From BP-133 sp040756995 (GTDB lineage: Bacteria > Actinomycetota > Acidimicrobiia > IMCC26256 > BP-133): a DNA stretch of 64,000 bases. The stretch spans positions 1 through 64,000 of the forward strand of contig JBFLYK010000006.1 in the NCBI GenBank assembly GCA_040756995.1, written 5' to 3'. The notes beneath the pieces were generated by a model, which searched no databases, was not told the DNA's origin, and saw nothing but the letters and a program-made list of their open reading frames with translations. Position 1 is the stretch's first letter, and each line of letters begins with the position of its first letter. This document shows, piece by piece, positions 61,520 through 64,000 of this stretch. Made by a program: the position numbers and the translations under genes.

Positions 61520-62613
61520 ACGACGCGACTCAAGAGCGTAGACAGTCGGGGCGGGGGCGACGGTGGCTCGGCGTCCTCGTGTCGTCGGCCCTCGTCGTCA
61601 CCATGGGAACCGCGGTGCACGCCGACGAGGGAGCGTCTCCGTCTGACGAAGAGGTGATCAGCCGCTCGGCCTGGGGGTCGTACAACACCAGCCGGGTGTT
61701 CGAGCCGTGGGCGGAGATCCCGCTCCCCTTCGACCCGGGATCGCCGATGACCGACGTCCGGCTGGGGACCCCGCAACCGAAGTGTGAGGCCCGGGCCGCC
61801 GGCTACTGGGCGAGCTACGCCCTCGAGGAAGCACTGGTGCCCGGCGTGCTGGAGCCGATCGGCTACAAGCAGAATCCCACGCTGGCCCGGGCGGCCAACC
61901 CGCCCTACGCCGGCATCTACGGCGACGCGCCGGTCGAGTCCGAGGTGGCACCGGCCGGGAAGGAGGCCGGTCCCTACTACGCCGCCACCTGCCCAAGCCC
62001 ACTGTCAGGCTCCGCAACGGCCCGCCACTTCAAGCTGGGCGGCGACAGCTTCAGCATCGGCGCCGCCACCAGCGATACGAAGCAGGCGTTCAAGGTGGCC
62101 GAGAAGGTCATCACCGGTGAGACGTTCACCAATCTCACCGACGTGACCCTCGGCTCGGTCACTATCCACCAGATCGGCAGTTGGCTGAAGACGGACCTGA
62201 AGCCGGACGCTGCGCCCGTGGTGTCTTACAAGATCACGCTCAAAGGCATCTCCAGCACGTCGGGTGGCCAGGCGGCGGGCGGCAACGAGACCGTATGGCT
62301 CGGCAACGACATTGTTCTGGCCGGTCAGAAGGTGCCCGCCGGCGAGCTCGTGGCCCAGTTCAACGATCAACTGAAGGCCCACGAGAAGGACCTGGCTCAG
62401 CTCGGCCGCTACAGCATCAGGATCCTCGCGCCCAAGGCCGAGACCGACGAGTGGAACCGGCACTACGTCGAGGCACCGGTGGTCGACGCCGGCTTCGGGC
62501 TGAAGGCCCGGGAACGCCAGACCGGGCACTTCCAGGCGATCCGCTTCGGGGTTTCCCGCTTCGTCGGCACCTACACCGAGATCCGGCCCGGAGAGACATC
62601 TCCGGCTTCCTGA
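61516..62613 (+). CDS. secreted protein closing the second Liv operon
   Basis: 365 residues. A signal peptide covers about 1-37 (WLGVLVSSALVVTMGTAVHA). Then GYWASYALEEALVPG, FTNLTDVTLGSVTIHQIGS and RYSIRILAPKAE. The TNLTDVTLGSVTI and RILAPK regions recall the secreted protein at 9836 (SLSNVDIAGGLVSL, LRLEPPQ), though identity is low. No C-terminal anchor. It is coupled to LivF, so it should work with the importer; function unknown. Confidence 0.65.
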   Translation: MNDATQERRQSGRGRRWLGVLVSSALVVTMGTAVHADEGASPSDEEVISRSAWGSYNTSRVFEPWAEIPLPFDPGSPMTDVRLGTPQPKCEARAAGYWASYALEEALVPGVLEPIGYKQNPTLARAANPPYAGIYGDAPVESEVAPAGKEAGPYYAATCPSPLSGSATARHFKLGGDSFSIGAATSDTKQAFKVAEKVITGETFTNLTDVTLGSVTIHQIGSWLKTDLKPDAAPVVSYKITLKGISSTSGGQAAGGNETVWLGNDIVLAGQKVPAGELVAQFNDQLKAHEKDLAQLGRYSIRILAPKAETDEWNRHYVEAPVVDAGFGLKARERQTGHFQAIRFGVSRFVGTYTEIRPGETSPAS

Positions 62614-62614
62614 C

Positions 62615-63541
62615 ATGACCGTCATCTCCTCGGCGAGGCCGCACTCGGTGGCGGCGGGGCGGCCCGGATCGGCTGCCCCGCCGCCCCTCCTGGCCACCTC
62701 TCACCTGAACCGCTCCTACGGCTCGCGCCGGGCAGTGCGGGACGTGACGTTCGAGCTCCGGCCCGGGGTCACCGGCCTGCTGGGCCCGAACGGCGCCGGC
62801 AAGTCGAGCCTCCTCACCTGCCTGGCCGGTATCGCCGGCTGGGACGACGGTTCGGTGCAGATCGCCGGGGTCGACCTGGCCCGCCATCCCAACGAAGCTC
62901 GCCGCCATATCGGGTACATGCCGGAACGGGTGGCGTTCCCGGCCGAAATGCGGGTCGAGGAGTTCCTCCGCTTCGTCAGCACGGTCAAGGGGATCCGCCG
63001 GGCGGAACGGGCCGCGGCCATCGAACCGGTCCTCGAACGAACCGGCCTGGCCGACGTCCGCAGCCGGGTGATCGGCAATCTCTCCAAGGGCTACCGGCAG
63101 CGCGTCGGTCTGGCCCAGGCGCTGCTCGGCGACCCGCCGGTGGTGATCCTCGACGAACCGACCGCCGGGCTCGATCCCCTGAGCGTGTTCGAGATCCGGG
63201 ACCTCCTGACCGACTATGGCCGGAACCGCGTGGTGCTCGTCTCCACCCATCACCTCCCGGACGCCCGCCTGATGTGCGACCGCATCCTCGTCCTGAGTCA
63301 GGGCTGCGTCGTCTACGACGGGGCACCGGCGGGGATGGCCGCTCGGGCCGACGGCGGTGTGCGGGTCCGGATCCGGCTCCGTCGCAACGGTGAAGAAGAG
63401 GTCCTGCTGGTCGAGGCCGCCGGTGAGGAGGAGTTGGGGAACCTCGTTCGGGAGTTGTCGAGCGACGGTCTCGTCCTGGGCGTCGAGCCGACCATGGACA
63501 TCCTCGAAGAGGCGTTCAAGCGGGCGGTGCTGTCGTCATGA
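62615..63541 (+). CDS. ABC-2 exporter ATP-binding protein (GldA-like)
   Basis: 308 residues. Walker A LLGPNGAGKSSLL, signature LSKGYRQRVGLAQALL, Walker B VVILDEPTAGLDP, and LVSTHHLPDARL. A C-terminal extension resembles ABC-2 exporters of the NatA/GldA type. Begins 2 bp after the secreted-protein gene. Pairs with the next gene. Confidence 0.9.
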   Translation: MTVISSARPHSVAAGRPGSAAPPPLLATSHLNRSYGSRRAVRDVTFELRPGVTGLLGPNGAGKSSLLTCLAGIAGWDDGSVQIAGVDLARHPNEARRHIGYMPERVAFPAEMRVEEFLRFVSTVKGIRRAERAAAIEPVLERTGLADVRSRVIGNLSKGYRQRVGLAQALLGDPPVVILDEPTAGLDPLSVFEIRDLLTDYGRNRVVLVSTHHLPDARLMCDRILVLSQGCVVYDGAPAGMAARADGGVRVRIRLRRNGEEEVLLVEAAGEEELGNLVRELSSDGLVLGVEPTMDILEEAFKRAVLSS

Positions 63542-64000
63542 CGTTCCTCGCCGTCCTCCGACGGGAGCTGCGGGCGCTGGTGGCGCTGCCCCAGACGTAC
63601 GCCATCGCCGCCGCCTACGTCATCATCTCCGGCGTCTTCTTCGTGAACCTGCTCGTCTCCACCCAGGTTCCGGACCTGAAGCAGTACTACTCCAACGTGG
63701 CCAGCACGCTGATCGTGCTCGTCCCGATCGTGGCCATGCGGTCATTCGCCGAGGAACGCAAGAACGGGACCCTCGACCTCACGCTGTCGTGGCCGCTGTC
63801 CCGCACCGGGCTCGTCTTCGGAAAGTTCGCCGCCAACACCCTCTTCGCCTGGACGCTGATCAGCGTGGTATGGATCTACGTGCGGATCCTGTCCGGCCTG
63901 GCGTCGGTCGACGGGGCCCGGGTCGCGGGCGGGTTCATCGGGATGCTCCTGCTGGCGATGGCGTTCTCCGGGCTGGCGCTGGCCGTGTCGGCCCGGACTT
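63538..64000 (+). CDS. ABC-2 permease (GldF-like), 3' end cut off by window edge
   Basis: The ATG 63538 overlaps the ATPase stop (ATGA). 154 codons are visible: TFLAVLRRELRALVALPQTY, a helix AIAAAYVIISGVFFVNLLV, then MRSFAEERKNGTLDLTLSWP, a hallmark of the GldF/ABC-2 permease family, and further helices. The rest lies outside the window. It would form the channel of an exporter with the upstream ATPase. Confidence 0.85.
   Translation, partial: MTFLAVLRRELRALVALPQTYAIAAAYVIISGVFFVNLLVSTQVPDLKQYYSNVASTLIVLVPIVAMRSFAEERKNGTLDLTLSWPLSRTGLVFGKFAANTLFAWTLISVVWIYVRILSGLASVDGARVAGGFIGMLLLAMAFSGLALAVSART

Overview
The window is about 64 kb of very GC-rich DNA packed with genes that mostly overlap by 1-8 bases, using ATG, GTG and some TTG starts. 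The gene content points to an actinobacterium, most likely of the class Acidimicrobiia. Pointers are the secreted protein with GYW-type SDGG repeats behind a threonine-rich linker, the many Liv-type ABC transporters, paired MaoC dehydratases, a DUF35/thiolase pair, two cytochromes P450, and a DUF1508 protein with a histone-like (A/T)RK tail. This placement is inference from gene content, with no marker gene available. No rRNA, tRNA, CRISPR array, insertion sequence or prophage was seen.

Layout, left to right. 0-9.7 kb: the cut-off DUF1508/histone-tail gene, a sugar-nucleotide-type epimerase, an ECF sigma factor coupled to an O6-methylguanine methyltransferase, a PAS-GGDEF-EAL c-di-GMP protein, a methyltransferase, a membrane HExxH protein, and a leftward set SCP2 (frameshifted) - UbiB/ABC1 kinase - two MaoC-type dehydratases. 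9.8-21.4 kb: a rightward run of eight genes, nearly all overlapping. It encodes a wall- or membrane-anchored secreted protein, a 56-aa membrane protein, a Liv-type substrate-binding protein, a single 1190-aa polypeptide carrying both Liv permeases and both Liv ATPases, a TetR regulator, a secreted alpha/beta hydrolase and an ABC-2 exporter pair. 21.4-31.3 kb: small and accessory genes, including an FHA-HTH protein, a divergent TetR/P450 pair with a clear palindromic operator, an ATP-dependent DNA ligase, DUF971, an SDR, a CAP-domain protein, VOC, YjbR, an LEA-like 11-mer repeat protein and a double-PASTA protein. 31.3-43.3 kb: a CPBP protease, a secreted protein built from about 18 copies of a 15-residue repeat, an ExoD-like protein, DUF35 plus thiolase, an NHL/GYW repeat protein, a frameshifted Tat-type amidase, a nitronate monooxygenase and a second P450.

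43.4-55.7 kb is the most unusual region. Three MEDS-domain proteins and a PucR-type regulator surround the subunits of a molybdenum hydroxylase (FAD subunit, 2Fe-2S subunit, and a large subunit with the form II motif AYRGAGR). The large subunit is followed by a medium-chain alcohol dehydrogenase, a class III CoA-transferase, an aldehyde dehydrogenase and a CitE-like lyase. 56.2-63.5 kb is a second Liv system (lipoprotein, LivH, LivM-LivG fusion, LivF) ending in a secreted protein, then an ABC-2 exporter cut by the window edge. The simplest reading is uptake plus stepwise oxidation and CoA activation of an unidentified organic compound, with the MEDS/PucR proteins as its sensors.

Sequence quality needs care. 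There is a 10-N gap flanked by an artificial-looking poly-G/poly-C run (45419-45495). Two otherwise intact genes (the SCP2 protein near 9.56 kb and the amidase near 40.71 kb) each carry one extra base.
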